Below are positions 39,529-48,173 of a DNA stretch of 64,000 nt, one piece after another. The notes under the pieces are model-generated. The model did not search any database, had not been told where the DNA came from, and saw nothing but the letters and a program-made list of their open reading frames with translations. Positions within the stretch are counted from its first letter, which is position 1; each line of letters opens with the position of its first letter. Made by a program: the position numbers and the translations under genes. The stretch comes from Kangsaoukella pontilimi (GTDB taxonomy: Bacteria; Pseudomonadota; Alphaproteobacteria; Rhodobacterales; Rhodobacteraceae). The stretch is taken from contig NZ_WUPT01000002.1 of NCBI RefSeq assembly GCF_009830125.1, positions 1 through 64,000 of the forward strand, given 5' to 3'.

Positions 39529-39781
39529 GGTCCTTCGACCCCCTGTTGCTTCGCCCCTGTTCAGCGGGGCTGTTTGGGCGCGACGATTGCATCGCTGTCA
39601 CGGGTGCGCACGAATCGGAAATCCGTTTGCATACGTCTGCAATTACGTCGCATCAATTACGTTCTGGCAAGACTTTTCTTCTAGAGGCGTCATTTCTCAT
39701 AGGTCATAAAAATAAGGTGTTGCCGCATTTAATGAATCGTGCCTAACTGATTTGCATTCGTATGCATTAAAGAGGCGCGTC
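39529..39781. promoter_or_regulatory. Divergent promoter region with two LacI-type operators
   Basis: Two 16-base palindromic sites: TTGCATACGTCTGCAA at 39627-39642 and TTGCATTCGTATGCAT at 39752-39767, 13 of 16 positions identical, each with a central CG as in LacI-family operators. Site 1 is about 100 bases before the binding-protein gene; site 2 is 15 bases before the ATPase start codon, where a bound repressor would block transcription or initiation. Centres are 125 bp apart, permitting looping. Confidence 0.75.
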
Positions 39782-40822
39782 ATGGCGGAAGTGCAGCTTC
39801 GCAACATCTCGAAACGCTGGGGCGATTTCGTCGGCGTCGCCAATTTCGACCTGACGATCCCCGACAGGGAGTTCCTTGTCCTTCTGGGCCCCTCGGGCTG
39901 CGGCAAGACCACGACCATGCGCATGATCGCCGGGCTGGAGGATGCCACAGAGGGCGATATTCTGGTCGACGGCAAGCGCGTGAACGGGCTGGAACCCAAG
40001 GACCGTGACGTGGCCATGGTGTTCCAGAGCTACGCGCTCTACCCGAACATGAACGTCTACGAAAACATCCGCTTCCCTCTGAAGGTCCGGCGCATTCCCG
40101 AGGCCGAACATGACGAGCGCGTCCGCCGCGCCTCAGCCATGGTCGAGCTGGACGATTTCCTGCATCGCCGGCCTGCTGAACTGTCAGGTGGTCAACGGCA
40201 GCGGGTCGCGCTTGCCCGCGCCATCGTACGTCAGCCCAATGTCTTTCTGATGGACGAGCCGCTGTCGAACCTCGACGCCAAACTGCGCGTCTCGACCCGT
40301 GCACAAATCAAGAATCTCAGCCACGAGCTTCAGGTCACCACCATCTACGTCACTCACGACCAGATCGAAGCGATGACGCTGGCCGACCGTGTGGTCGTCA
40401 TGAACAAGGGCGTCGTTCAACAGGTAGGCACTCCCACCGACATCTACGACCGCCCGGCCAATGCCTTTGTCGCGGGCTTCATCGGCTCACCCGCCATGAA
40501 CCTGATTGAAGGGACCCTGTCGGGCGGCGTCTTCTCGGCAAAGAACATCCAGGTTGCCGGCCTGACGGGACCGGACGGGCCGGTCACCCTTGGCTTCCGC
40601 GCCGAGGACGCACAACCAGCCGGCGAAGGCGAGGTAAGCGCCCCGGTCTATTCGCTCGAACTTCTGGGCGATGCGACCATGGTGACGGTCAAGGCGGGCG
40701 GCGCGCTGGTATCGGTCAAGGCGCCCAAGGATTTCCGTGCCGAAATCGGAGACCCGTTCGCGGCCTCGGTTCCGGCGGGCATCTGCCACCTGTTCGACGC
40801 GACAAGCGGCGAGCGCATCTGA
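39782..40822 (+). CDS. ABC transporter ATP-binding protein (UgpC/MalK type)
   Basis: 346 residues from the ATG at 39782 (MAEVQLRNIS). Walker A GPSGCGKTT, signature LSGGQRQR, Walker B VFLMDEPLSNLDA, and the C-terminal OB-type regulatory domain of the MalK class (VTLGFRAEDAQPAG). It energises the importer encoded by the leftward operon. An upstream in-frame ATG at 39752 overlaps operator 2 and lacks the family's start. First gene of a ten-gene rightward run. Confidence 0.94.
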   Translation: MAEVQLRNISKRWGDFVGVANFDLTIPDREFLVLLGPSGCGKTTTMRMIAGLEDATEGDILVDGKRVNGLEPKDRDVAMVFQSYALYPNMNVYENIRFPLKVRRIPEAEHDERVRRASAMVELDDFLHRRPAELSGGQRQRVALARAIVRQPNVFLMDEPLSNLDAKLRVSTRAQIKNLSHELQVTTIYVTHDQIEAMTLADRVVVMNKGVVQQVGTPTDIYDRPANAFVAGFIGSPAMNLIEGTLSGGVFSAKNIQVAGLTGPDGPVTLGFRAEDAQPAGEGEVSAPVYSLELLGDATMVTVKAGGALVSVKAPKDFRAEIGDPFAASVPAGICHLFDATSGERI

Positions 40823-40848
40823 CACGAAACGACAAGCTGAGGGTCGGA

Positions 40849-41349
40849 ATGAACTACGAAGAACACGCCAAGCAGAGCGCCGCCTCACTGGCCGCCGTGA
40901 AGCAGATGGAAGCCGGATTGGCGGCGGGCGAACTGGATATGACCCGGTATTTCCATGAGGATTTCGTCTGGCGGGGGAATGTCGGCTGCGGCACGAAAGA
41001 AGGTGTCGAGGCCTTCCGCAGCCATTGGCAAAAGCCGTTCCGCAAGGCGTTCACCGAGCGCGACTACAAGACCGAGCACTTCATGGCGGATGGCGAGTGG
41101 GCCGCGTGTTTCGGACATATCGAAGCCACCCATTCCGGCACGTTCATGGGCATTCCGGCCACCGGCAAGCGCGTACGCATTCCCTACATGGATTTCTGGC
41201 GGATCGAGGATGGCCGTATCATCGACAACCCGGTCTCGGTCGATTTCGCGTCGGTGCTGCTTCAGCTTGGCCGCGATGTCTTCGGCGGCGAGGGCTGGGA
41301 AGCCTATGACCGGGGCGAAAAGCCCGTGCCGGATGACGAAGGGCTCTGA
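40849..41349 (+). CDS. SnoaL-like (NTF2-fold) single-domain protein
   Basis: 166 residues with the SnoaL/ester-cyclase-like pattern: DMTRYFHEDFVWRGNVGCG, HSGTFMGIPATGKRVRIPYM, FWRIEDGRIIDNPVSVDF. Members of this fold catalyse ring opening, cyclisation, isomerisation or dehydration. It follows the ATPase by 26 bases and precedes the dehydrogenase by nine. It is the only single-domain member of the three SnoaL-like proteins of the locus. Confidence 0.82.
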   Translation: MNYEEHAKQSAASLAAVKQMEAGLAAGELDMTRYFHEDFVWRGNVGCGTKEGVEAFRSHWQKPFRKAFTERDYKTEHFMADGEWAACFGHIEATHSGTFMGIPATGKRVRIPYMDFWRIEDGRIIDNPVSVDFASVLLQLGRDVFGGEGWEAYDRGEKPVPDDEGL

Positions 41350-41358
41350 GGGCGGACC

Positions 41359-42687
41359 ATGGCGATCACGCGGCTGAAGACATCGAAACCCGAAACAGAA
41401 CGCGCCGAGGATGACGCCCGCGTGCGCGCCACGGTCGAGGCGACGCTGGCCGATATCGAGGCGCGGGGCGATGCGGCAGTCCGCGACCTGTCGCAGAAGT
41501 TCGACAATTACGCGCCCGAGAGCTTTCGCCTGACCGGGTCCGAGATCGAAGCGGCCATGCAAAAGGTCTCGACCCGCGATATAGAGGACATCCGTTTCGC
41601 GCAGGACCAGATTCGGCGGTTCGCAGGGGCACAGCGCGCATCGATGACGGACATCGAGGTCGAGACGCTTCCGGGCGTCATCCTTGGTCACCGTAACATC
41701 CCCGTGCAGTCCGTGGGCTGCTATGTGCCGGGCGGCAAGTTCCCGATGGTGGCGTCGGCCCATATGTCCGTGCTGACGGCCAGCGTCGCGGGCGTGCCGC
41801 GCATCATCGCCTCGGCCCCGCCGGTTGCTGGCGCCCCCCATCCGGCCATCGTGGCTGCGATGCATCTGGGCGGCGCCCATGAGATCTACGTCATGGGCGG
41901 CATTCAGGCCGTCGGCGCCATGGCCATCGGCACGGAGACGATCGAGCCCGTGCATATGCTGGTCGGCCCCGGTAACGCCTTTGTGGCCGAGGCCAAGCGG
42001 CAGCTTTTCGGACGGGTCGGCATAGACCTTTTCGCCGGTCCGACCGAGACCATGGTGATCGCGGATGACACGGTGGATGCCGAGCTCTGCGCCACCGACC
42101 TTCTGGGTCAGGCCGAACATGGCTATAACTCGCCCGCCTGCCTGATCACCAACAGCCGGAGCCTTGCGGAAGGGACGCTGGCCGAGATCGAGCGCCTGCT
42201 CGCCATCCTGCCCACGGCCGAAACCGCCCGGACCAGCTGGCAGGATTATGGCGACGTGATCCTTTGCGACACCCATGACGAGATGCTGGCCGTTGCCAAC
42301 GACATGGCCTACGAGCATGTGCAGGTCATGACGGACCGCGACAACTGGTATCTCGAACACATGCATTCCTACGGCGCTCTTTTTCTTGGCCCCCGCACGA
42401 ACGTCGCCAACGGCGACAAGGTCATCGGCACCAATCACACGCTGCCCACGCGCAAGGCGGGGCGGTACACGGGCGGTCTCTGGGTGGGCAAGTTCCTCAA
42501 GACCCACAGCTATCAGAAGGTCACCACCGACGAGGCGGCGGCCATGGTGGGCGAATACGGCTCGCGGCTTTGTATGCTGGAGGGCTTCGTCGGCCACGCC
42601 GAGCAGTGCAACATTCGCGTGCGCCGCTACGGCGGACGGAACGTGCCTTATGGCGCAGCCGCCGAGCCGCTGGATGCGGCGGAATAG
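41359..42687 (+). CDS. Histidinol-dehydrogenase-family enzyme (HpsN-like, catabolic)
   Basis: 442 residues. All HisD active-site residues have counterparts: zinc ligands Q251, H254, D353 and H413, and the catalytic pair E319-H320. The context has no histidine genes and the loop [20 protein letters not shown] differs from biosynthetic HisD, as in HpsN (sulfopropanediol dehydrogenase) and related catabolic enzymes. It should oxidise a primary alcohol to a carboxylate in two NAD-linked steps; the substrate here is unknown. It is nine bases from each neighbour. Confidence 0.85.
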   Translation: MAITRLKTSKPETERAEDDARVRATVEATLADIEARGDAAVRDLSQKFDNYAPESFRLTGSEIEAAMQKVSTRDIEDIRFAQDQIRRFAGAQRASMTDIEVETLPGVILGHRNIPVQSVGCYVPGGKFPMVASAHMSVLTASVAGVPRIIASAPPVAGAPHPAIVAAMHLGGAHEIYVMGGIQAVGAMAIGTETIEPVHMLVGPGNAFVAEAKRQLFGRVGIDLFAGPTETMVIADDTVDAELCATDLLGQAEHGYNSPACLITNSRSLAEGTLAEIERLLAILPTAETARTSWQDYGDVILCDTHDEMLAVANDMAYEHVQVMTDRDNWYLEHMHSYGALFLGPRTNVANGDKVIGTNHTLPTRKAGRYTGGLWVGKFLKTHSYQKVTTDEAAAMVGEYGSRLCMLEGFVGHAEQCNIRVRRYGGRNVPYGAAAEPLDAAE

Positions 42688-42696
42688 GAGGCAGCC

Positions 42697-43467
42697 ATGA
42701 CGACCCAACTGCCCCGCACTCCGTCCTTCCGGCTCGATGGCCGGCGCGCGCTGGTGACCGGCGCTTCCTCCGGCATCGGTCAGGGGGCGGCGGTCGCATT
42801 GGCCGAGGCCGGCGCGCATGTGGTGTGCGCGGCGCGCGGCGTCGAGCGGCTGGAAGACACGGTCGCCGCAATGCGCGATGCCGGATGGTCCGCCGAGGCG
42901 ATGGCGCTCGACGCGGCGGATATCGAGGGGATCGGCACGGCGCTTTCCACGGCCGACGCGTTTCACATTCTGGTCAACGCGGCAGGTACGGCGCGGCATT
43001 CGCCGGCAGTCGATACGCAGCCCCAGGATTACGACGCGGTGATGGACCTGAACATGCGCGGTGCATACTTCCTGTCGGCGGAAGTAGCGCGGGCGCAGAT
43101 GGCCGCCGGGATACGCGGCAGCATCATCCATATCTCCTCGCAAATGGGCCACGTCGGCGGAATCGACCGGGCGGTCTATGCCGCGTCGAAACACGGGCTG
43201 GAGGGTATGGTGAAATCCATGGCGATCGAGTGGGGCCCGAAGGGCATTCGCGTCAACACGATCTGCCCGACCTTCATCCGCACGCCGCTGACCGCGCCCA
43301 CCTTCGACAACCCCGAGCGCGTCGCGTGGATCGAGGACAAGATCAAGCTGGGCCGCGTGGGCGAGGTCGAGGACATCATGGGCGCGGTGGTCTGGCTGGC
43401 GTCGGACGCGGCGTCGCTGGTCACGGGGACGTCGATCCTGGTCGACGGGGGCTGGACGGCGGACTGA
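42697..43467 (+). CDS. Short-chain dehydrogenase/reductase of the catabolic locus
   Basis: 256 residues of classical SDR: TGASSGIG at 21-28, NAAG near 94-97, catalytic Ser in ISSQMG, YAASK (Tyr/Lys), and the C-terminal GTSILVDGGWTAD. It likely oxidises a secondary alcohol of the imported substrate with NAD(P). Its TGA overlaps the LacI ATG by one base. Confidence 0.9.
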   Translation: MTTQLPRTPSFRLDGRRALVTGASSGIGQGAAVALAEAGAHVVCAARGVERLEDTVAAMRDAGWSAEAMALDAADIEGIGTALSTADAFHILVNAAGTARHSPAVDTQPQDYDAVMDLNMRGAYFLSAEVARAQMAAGIRGSIIHISSQMGHVGGIDRAVYAASKHGLEGMVKSMAIEWGPKGIRVNTICPTFIRTPLTAPTFDNPERVAWIEDKIKLGRVGEVEDIMGAVVWLASDAASLVTGTSILVDGGWTAD

Positions 43468-44483
43468 TGGTCGAGAAGGTCACATCGCTTGACGTCGCGC
43501 GGCTGGCCAAAGTCAGTCAGTCGGCGGTTAGCCGTGTGTTCTCGGGGGCTTCGGCCTCGAAAGCGACCATCGCCAAAGTACGCGCGGCGGCGGATCAGTT
43601 GGGCTACCGGCCCAACACGCTGGCCCGCGCCATGATCACCGGCAAGAGCCGGATGATCGGGCTGGTCGTCGCGTATCTCGACAACCAGTTCTATCCGGTC
43701 GCGCTGGAGCGTCTGTCGAACGCGCTTCAGGCCGAGGGCTATCACGTTCTGGTCTTCATGGCGTCGAACGCGACCGACAACGTGGAGCCCATCGTGCAGG
43801 AGCTGATGGACTATCAGGTGGAAGGCATCGTTTTCGCCTCGGTCTCGATCAGTTCAGACCTGACCGAGCGCTGCGCCAGTGCCGGGATTCCCGTGGTTCT
43901 GTTCAACCGGGGGCAGGACGGTCTGGGCCTGTCCTCGGTGACGTCGGCCAATATCGACGGCGGGCGGCAGGTGGCCGAGTTTTTCGTGGCGGGCGGGCAT
44001 CGTCGCATCGCGCATATCGCGGGCTGGCAAGGGTCGTCCACGGGCCGCGACCGCGCGCTCGGGTTCCGGCAGGGGCTGAAGGCCGCAGGCGTGCCTCTCC
44101 TGGCCGAAATCGACGGGATGTACAGCCGCGAGGCGGCGCAGTCGGCGGCGCGGGTGCTCATGGCCCGCTCCGACCCGCCCGATGCCATCTTCGTCGGCAA
44201 CGACCACATGGCCTTTGCCGTCATGGACACGCTCCGCAGCGAGTTGGGCCTGAGCGTGCCGAATGATGTCTCGGTCGTGGGCTACGACGACGTGCCACTG
44301 GCGTCCTGGGATGCCTACAGCCTGACCAGCGTGCGTCAGCCGATGAACCGCATGGTCGAGGCCACTGTCGACACGCTTCTGGGACAGATCGCGGACCGTG
44401 ATCGCCCGGCACAGAAAGTCGAGATCGCGGGGCCGCTCATCGTGCGCGCGTCCGCGCGTATTCCGGAAGGATGGAAGACATGA
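43467..44483 (+). CDS. LacI family repressor of the catabolic locus
   Basis: 338 residues from the ATG at 43467. Helix-turn-helix SLDVARLAKVSQSAVSRVFS at about 7-26, hinge PNTLARAMITGKS, then the sugar-binding-like effector domain (NDHMAFAVMDTLRSELGL, VVGYDDVPLASWDAYSLTSV). A repressor encoded inside the operon, with two matched LacI-type operators in the shared promoter at 39627 and 39752, is a simple substrate-induced circuit. It overlaps both neighbours. Confidence 0.92.
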   Translation: MVEKVTSLDVARLAKVSQSAVSRVFSGASASKATIAKVRAAADQLGYRPNTLARAMITGKSRMIGLVVAYLDNQFYPVALERLSNALQAEGYHVLVFMASNATDNVEPIVQELMDYQVEGIVFASVSISSDLTERCASAGIPVVLFNRGQDGLGLSSVTSANIDGGRQVAEFFVAGGHRRIAHIAGWQGSSTGRDRALGFRQGLKAAGVPLLAEIDGMYSREAAQSAARVLMARSDPPDAIFVGNDHMAFAVMDTLRSELGLSVPNDVSVVGYDDVPLASWDAYSLTSVRQPMNRMVEATVDTLLGQIADRDRPAQKVEIAGPLIVRASARIPEGWKT

Positions 44484-45448
44484 AGGGCTTTTCCGACAAG
44501 TGGCGGGACTTTCCCGATTACATCATCGGGATCACCAAGGAGATCTGGGAAGACCGGGGCATCGCCACGCTCAATCACTATTATTCGGATGACATTCCCG
44601 TCCGCTCCCCCATGGGCATTCAGCGCGGCAATCAGTCGGTCATCGCCTCGACGATGGCGACCTGTCACGAGTTTCCCGATAGGCAGCTTTTCGGCGAGGA
44701 CGTGATCTGGTCTGGCGATGACGAAGCGGGGTACCTGTCCTCGCACCGGCTGATCACTACCGCGACCCACAGCGCCGACGGTCAGTTCGGACCAGCGACG
44801 GGCAAGACATGGACCGTCCGCGTCATCGCGGACTGCGCGGCGAAGGCCGACACGATCTATGACGAATGGCTTGTCCGGGACTATGGCGGCATTGTCAGGC
44901 AGCTTGGCCTGTCGCCGCGCGACTATGCCGAGACACTGATCGCTGCCGAGGGCGGGCCAGAGGCCGCCGCCCGCCCCTTCACCCCCGACATGGATGTCGA
45001 TGGCGGCTATCACGGTACCGGTAACGACAACGAGTGGGGCCAGCGCTATGCCGACACGCTGAGCCGCATCATGGATAAGGATTTCACCCATATCCGCGAA
45101 ACCTATGATCGGGCGGTTATCGGGGAGTACGCCGGTGCGGTCTCGGTCCTTGGGACCGAAGGCGTCACGGCCCAGTGGCTTGGGCTTCGGTCCTCGTTTC
45201 CGAATGCGACGTTCAGGATCCACCACCAGATCGGGATGGAGGGCGGGATGCTGCCGCCGCGCGCCGCGATCCGCTGGTCGCTGAACGGTTTACACGAAGG
45301 CTGGGGCAGCTTCGGCAAGCCGACCGGCGCCCATGTCCACGTGATGGGCATGAGCCATGCCGAGTTCGGCCCCTGGGGCCTGCGACGGGAATTCGCCCTC
45401 TGGGACGAAATCGCCATCTGGAAGCAGATTCACCTCGGGACGGCCTGA
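44480..45448 (+). CDS. SnoaL-like (NTF2-fold) double-domain protein 2
   Basis: 322 residues from the ATG at 44480, which overlaps the LacI stop as ATGA. Two NTF2-like halves: the first about 1-135 (GIATLNHYYSDDIPVRSPMG), the second about 180-320 (ETYDRAVIGEYAGAVSVLG, AIRWSLNGLHEGWGSFGKPT). It differs enough from the proteins at 35311 and 40849 to suggest a different reaction. Function unknown. Confidence 0.78.
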   Translation: MKGFSDKWRDFPDYIIGITKEIWEDRGIATLNHYYSDDIPVRSPMGIQRGNQSVIASTMATCHEFPDRQLFGEDVIWSGDDEAGYLSSHRLITTATHSADGQFGPATGKTWTVRVIADCAAKADTIYDEWLVRDYGGIVRQLGLSPRDYAETLIAAEGGPEAAARPFTPDMDVDGGYHGTGNDNEWGQRYADTLSRIMDKDFTHIRETYDRAVIGEYAGAVSVLGTEGVTAQWLGLRSSFPNATFRIHHQIGMEGGMLPPRAAIRWSLNGLHEGWGSFGKPTGAHVHVMGMSHAEFGPWGLRREFALWDEIAIWKQIHLGTA

Positions 45449-45481
45449 CCGCTTGTTCCGGGACCGTTTGGAGAAGATTAC

Positions 45482-46435
45482 ATGACCCCCGACATCGTCC
45501 GCTACGGCGAACTCCGCCCCTGCAAGACGGCCTTCATCGACGCCCACACGCCCGGCTCGGACCAGAAGGAAAACTTCACGATCATCGGCGGTGGCGTGTC
45601 CGAAAGCCCCGATCAGCATGTGCACATCGCCAAGCCGCACGGCTTCAATATCGGCGCGGCGGGTCAGCCGCCCAAGTGCCGGAACTCGCTCCACTCTCAC
45701 CGTACGGCCGAAGTGTTTTTCGTCCTTTCCGGACGCTGGCGCTTCTTCTGGGGCCGGTGGGGAAACGCGGGCGAAGTGGTCCTTGAGGAAGGCGACATCT
45801 TCAACATCCCGACAGGCATCTTCCGGGGTTTCGAGAATATCGGCACCGACTACGGGATGATCATGGCGATCCTTGGCGGTGACGACGCAGGCGGCGGCGT
45901 GATCTGGGCGCCGCAGGTGATCGAGGACGCGCGCGATCATGGGCTGGTCTTGGGCGAAAACGGCAAGCTCTACGACACGAAGAAGGGCCAAAGCCTGCCC
46001 GAGGGCGTGGCGCCGATGCCGTTACTGACCGATGAGGAACTGACGACCTTCCCGGAACCTACGACGCGCGACGTGGTCCCGCATTATGTGGCGCGCTATT
46101 GGGACATGGTCGCGCTGGCCGACCGGAAACCCGTCAAGGTGATCGGGGAAAACGGCATGCTTCGGGACAAGCCCGGCTTCGAGGTCGATTTGGTGACCCG
46201 CGGCAGCGCCAGCGAAGCGATGCACAGCCACGACCGGCCCTCTGTTCTGATGCCGGTCAAGGGTCACTGGCGCGTGTTCTGGGACGGCGGCGAGGCCGTG
46301 CTCGCCCCGGGTGACACGATGAGCGTTCCGGCCGGGCTGGATCATGGCGCGGTGCCGTCGATGACGGGCGAAGCCGCGCTTTATCATGTCATCGGTACGG
46401 ACGATCCGGCCGGCAAGACCTGGACACCTGAATGA
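45482..46435 (+). CDS. Bicupin protein
   Basis: 317 residues with two cupin barrels. The first has HSHRTAEVFFVLSGRWRFFWG with a later GDIFNIPTGIFRGFENIG; the second has MHSHDRPSVLMPVKGHWRVFW and APGDTMSVPAGLDHGAVPS. His residues in each barrel could bind a metal. Bicupins include dioxygenases, isomerases and decarboxylases. It follows the SnoaL-like gene by 33 bases and overlaps the methyltransferase start (ATGA). Confidence 0.82.
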   Translation: MTPDIVRYGELRPCKTAFIDAHTPGSDQKENFTIIGGGVSESPDQHVHIAKPHGFNIGAAGQPPKCRNSLHSHRTAEVFFVLSGRWRFFWGRWGNAGEVVLEEGDIFNIPTGIFRGFENIGTDYGMIMAILGGDDAGGGVIWAPQVIEDARDHGLVLGENGKLYDTKKGQSLPEGVAPMPLLTDEELTTFPEPTTRDVVPHYVARYWDMVALADRKPVKVIGENGMLRDKPGFEVDLVTRGSASEAMHSHDRPSVLMPVKGHWRVFWDGGEAVLAPGDTMSVPAGLDHGAVPSMTGEAALYHVIGTDDPAGKTWTPE

Positions 46436-47052
46436 CGAATACCGACCCCAGCGACATCAAGGGCGTCTACGACCGCCGCGCCGAGGATTACGACGCGGCC
46501 CGGTCCCGCGCGTTCTTCGAGGCGCGATGGCTGTCGCGCTTTGCGGATTCCCTGCCTGAAGGCGCGCGTGTGCTGGATGTCGGATGCGGGGCGGGAGAGC
46601 CGATCGCCGGCTGGCTTATCCGCGAGGGCTACAACGTGACCGGAGCCGATTTCTCGGACGCGATGCTGGCCATCGCGCGCGAGCGGTTTCCAAATGGCGA
46701 CTGGCGGCTGGCCGACATGAGGAGCCTCGATCTTGACGACCGGTTCCACGGGATCATCGGCTGGGACAGTTTCTTCCACCTGACGCCCGATGAACAGCGC
46801 CAGACCATCCCGCGCCTTGCACGCCACTTGTTGCCCGACGGTGTTCTCGTGGTCACGGTGGGTCCGATTGCAAGCGAGCGCATCGGCAGCGTCGGAGGCG
46901 AGCCGGTTTATCACGCGAGCCTGTCGGTCGGAGAATACGCAGCGCTTCTCGAAAGCGCGGATATGCGGCTGACCGGTTTCATGGCTGAAGACCCCTATTG
47001 CAATTTCCACACCGTGCTGATGGCGCGCAAGACGAAGGAGACCCGCCCATGA
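46432..47052 (+). CDS. Class I SAM-dependent methyltransferase
   Basis: 206 residues with motif I VLDVGCGAGEPIAGWL, the acidic motif II VTGADFSDAMLAIA, and DSFFHLTPDEQ following. The acceptor is unknown. It sits between the bicupin and the MetE-like enzyme, overlapping both by four bases, so methyl-group chemistry is probably central to the pathway. Confidence 0.87.
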   Translation: MTNTDPSDIKGVYDRRAEDYDAARSRAFFEARWLSRFADSLPEGARVLDVGCGAGEPIAGWLIREGYNVTGADFSDAMLAIARERFPNGDWRLADMRSLDLDDRFHGIIGWDSFFHLTPDEQRQTIPRLARHLLPDGVLVVTVGPIASERIGSVGGEPVYHASLSVGEYAALLESADMRLTGFMAEDPYCNFHTVLMARKTKETRP

Positions 47053-48173
47053 GCAGGATCAGGACCACGCATGTCGGCTCGCTTCCCCGGACGCAGGAGG
47101 TGGTCGACTTCATTTTCGCGCGCGAGCGGGCCGAGCCTTACGACGCCGCCGCCTTCGACGCGGCCATGACGAAAGCGGTCGACGAGACAGTTGCGAAACA
47201 GGTGAAGGCGGGTATCGAGATCGTCTCCGATGGCGAGACCTCCAAGATCAGCTACGCCACCTACGTCAAGGACCGCTACACCGGCTTCGACGGAGACAGC
47301 CCGAGAAATGCGCCCGCCGACCTGAAGCTGTTTCCGTCCTTCCTGAAGCGCCTTGCCGCCGATGGCGGCACGCCGAAATACGCGCGTCCGATGTGCGTGG
47401 GCGAAGTCCGGTCGAAAGGTCAGGGCGAGTTGCAGAAGGATATCGACAACCTGAAGAGTGCCATGGAGGCGCATGGGGTCGAGCGCGGCTTCATGAACGC
47501 CGCTTCGCCGGGCGTGATCTCGCTTTTCCTGCAGAACGATTACTATCCCAGCAGAGAAGCCTATCTGGCCGCACTCGCGGATGCGATGAAGGAGGAGTAC
47601 GAGACGATCGTTGCCGCCGGGCTGGACCTGCAGCTCGACTGCCCGGACCTCGCGCTATCCCGCCACATGCTCTTTACCGATCTGAGCGACGAGGAGTTCG
47701 TCCGCGTCGCCGGAGCCCATGTCGAGGCGCTGAACCATGCGCTTCAGGACGTGCCGGAGGACCGTGTCAGGGTGCATATCTGCTGGGGCAACTACGAAGG
47801 CCCCCATGTCTGCGACATACCCATGGCCAAGATGTTCGACACGCTGATGAGCGCCAAGGCGCGCTACGTGCTGTTCGAGACGTCCAATCCCCGCCACGGG
47901 CATGAGTGGACCGTCTTCCGCGACCGCGCGACGGATATTCCCGAGGACAAGGTGCTGGTGCCGGGCGTGGTCGATACCACCACCAACTTCGTCGAGCATC
48001 CCGATCTGGTCGCTCAGCGGATCGCCCGGTTCGTCGATATCGTCGGTGCGGATCGCGTGGTCGCAGGCAGTGACTGCGGCTTCGGCACTTTCGCGGGCTT
48101 CGGCGCGGTAGACCCGGACATCGCCTATGCCAAGCTGGAAGCGCTGGCCGAGGGCGCGGCACGCGCGGGATGA
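47049..48173 (+). CDS. MetE-like cobalamin-independent methyltransferase (zinc enzyme)
   Basis: 374 residues from the ATG at 47049, matching the C-terminal catalytic barrel of MetE without the N-terminal half. The full zinc site is present: H243 and C245 (HICWGN), E277 (FETSNPRH), C343 (GSDCGFGTF). Free-standing relatives include methionine synthases using other methyl donors and epoxyalkane:coenzyme M transferase, in which zinc activates a thiol. Here it may demethylate a substrate onto a thiol, or add a thiol to it. It overlaps the SAM methyltransferase and the hydrolase by four bases each. Confidence 0.85.
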   Translation: MSRIRTTHVGSLPRTQEVVDFIFARERAEPYDAAAFDAAMTKAVDETVAKQVKAGIEIVSDGETSKISYATYVKDRYTGFDGDSPRNAPADLKLFPSFLKRLAADGGTPKYARPMCVGEVRSKGQGELQKDIDNLKSAMEAHGVERGFMNAASPGVISLFLQNDYYPSREAYLAALADAMKEEYETIVAAGLDLQLDCPDLALSRHMLFTDLSDEEFVRVAGAHVEALNHALQDVPEDRVRVHICWGNYEGPHVCDIPMAKMFDTLMSAKARYVLFETSNPRHGHEWTVFRDRATDIPEDKVLVPGVVDTTTNFVEHPDLVAQRIARFVDIVGADRVVAGSDCGFGTFAGFGAVDPDIAYAKLEALAEGAARAG

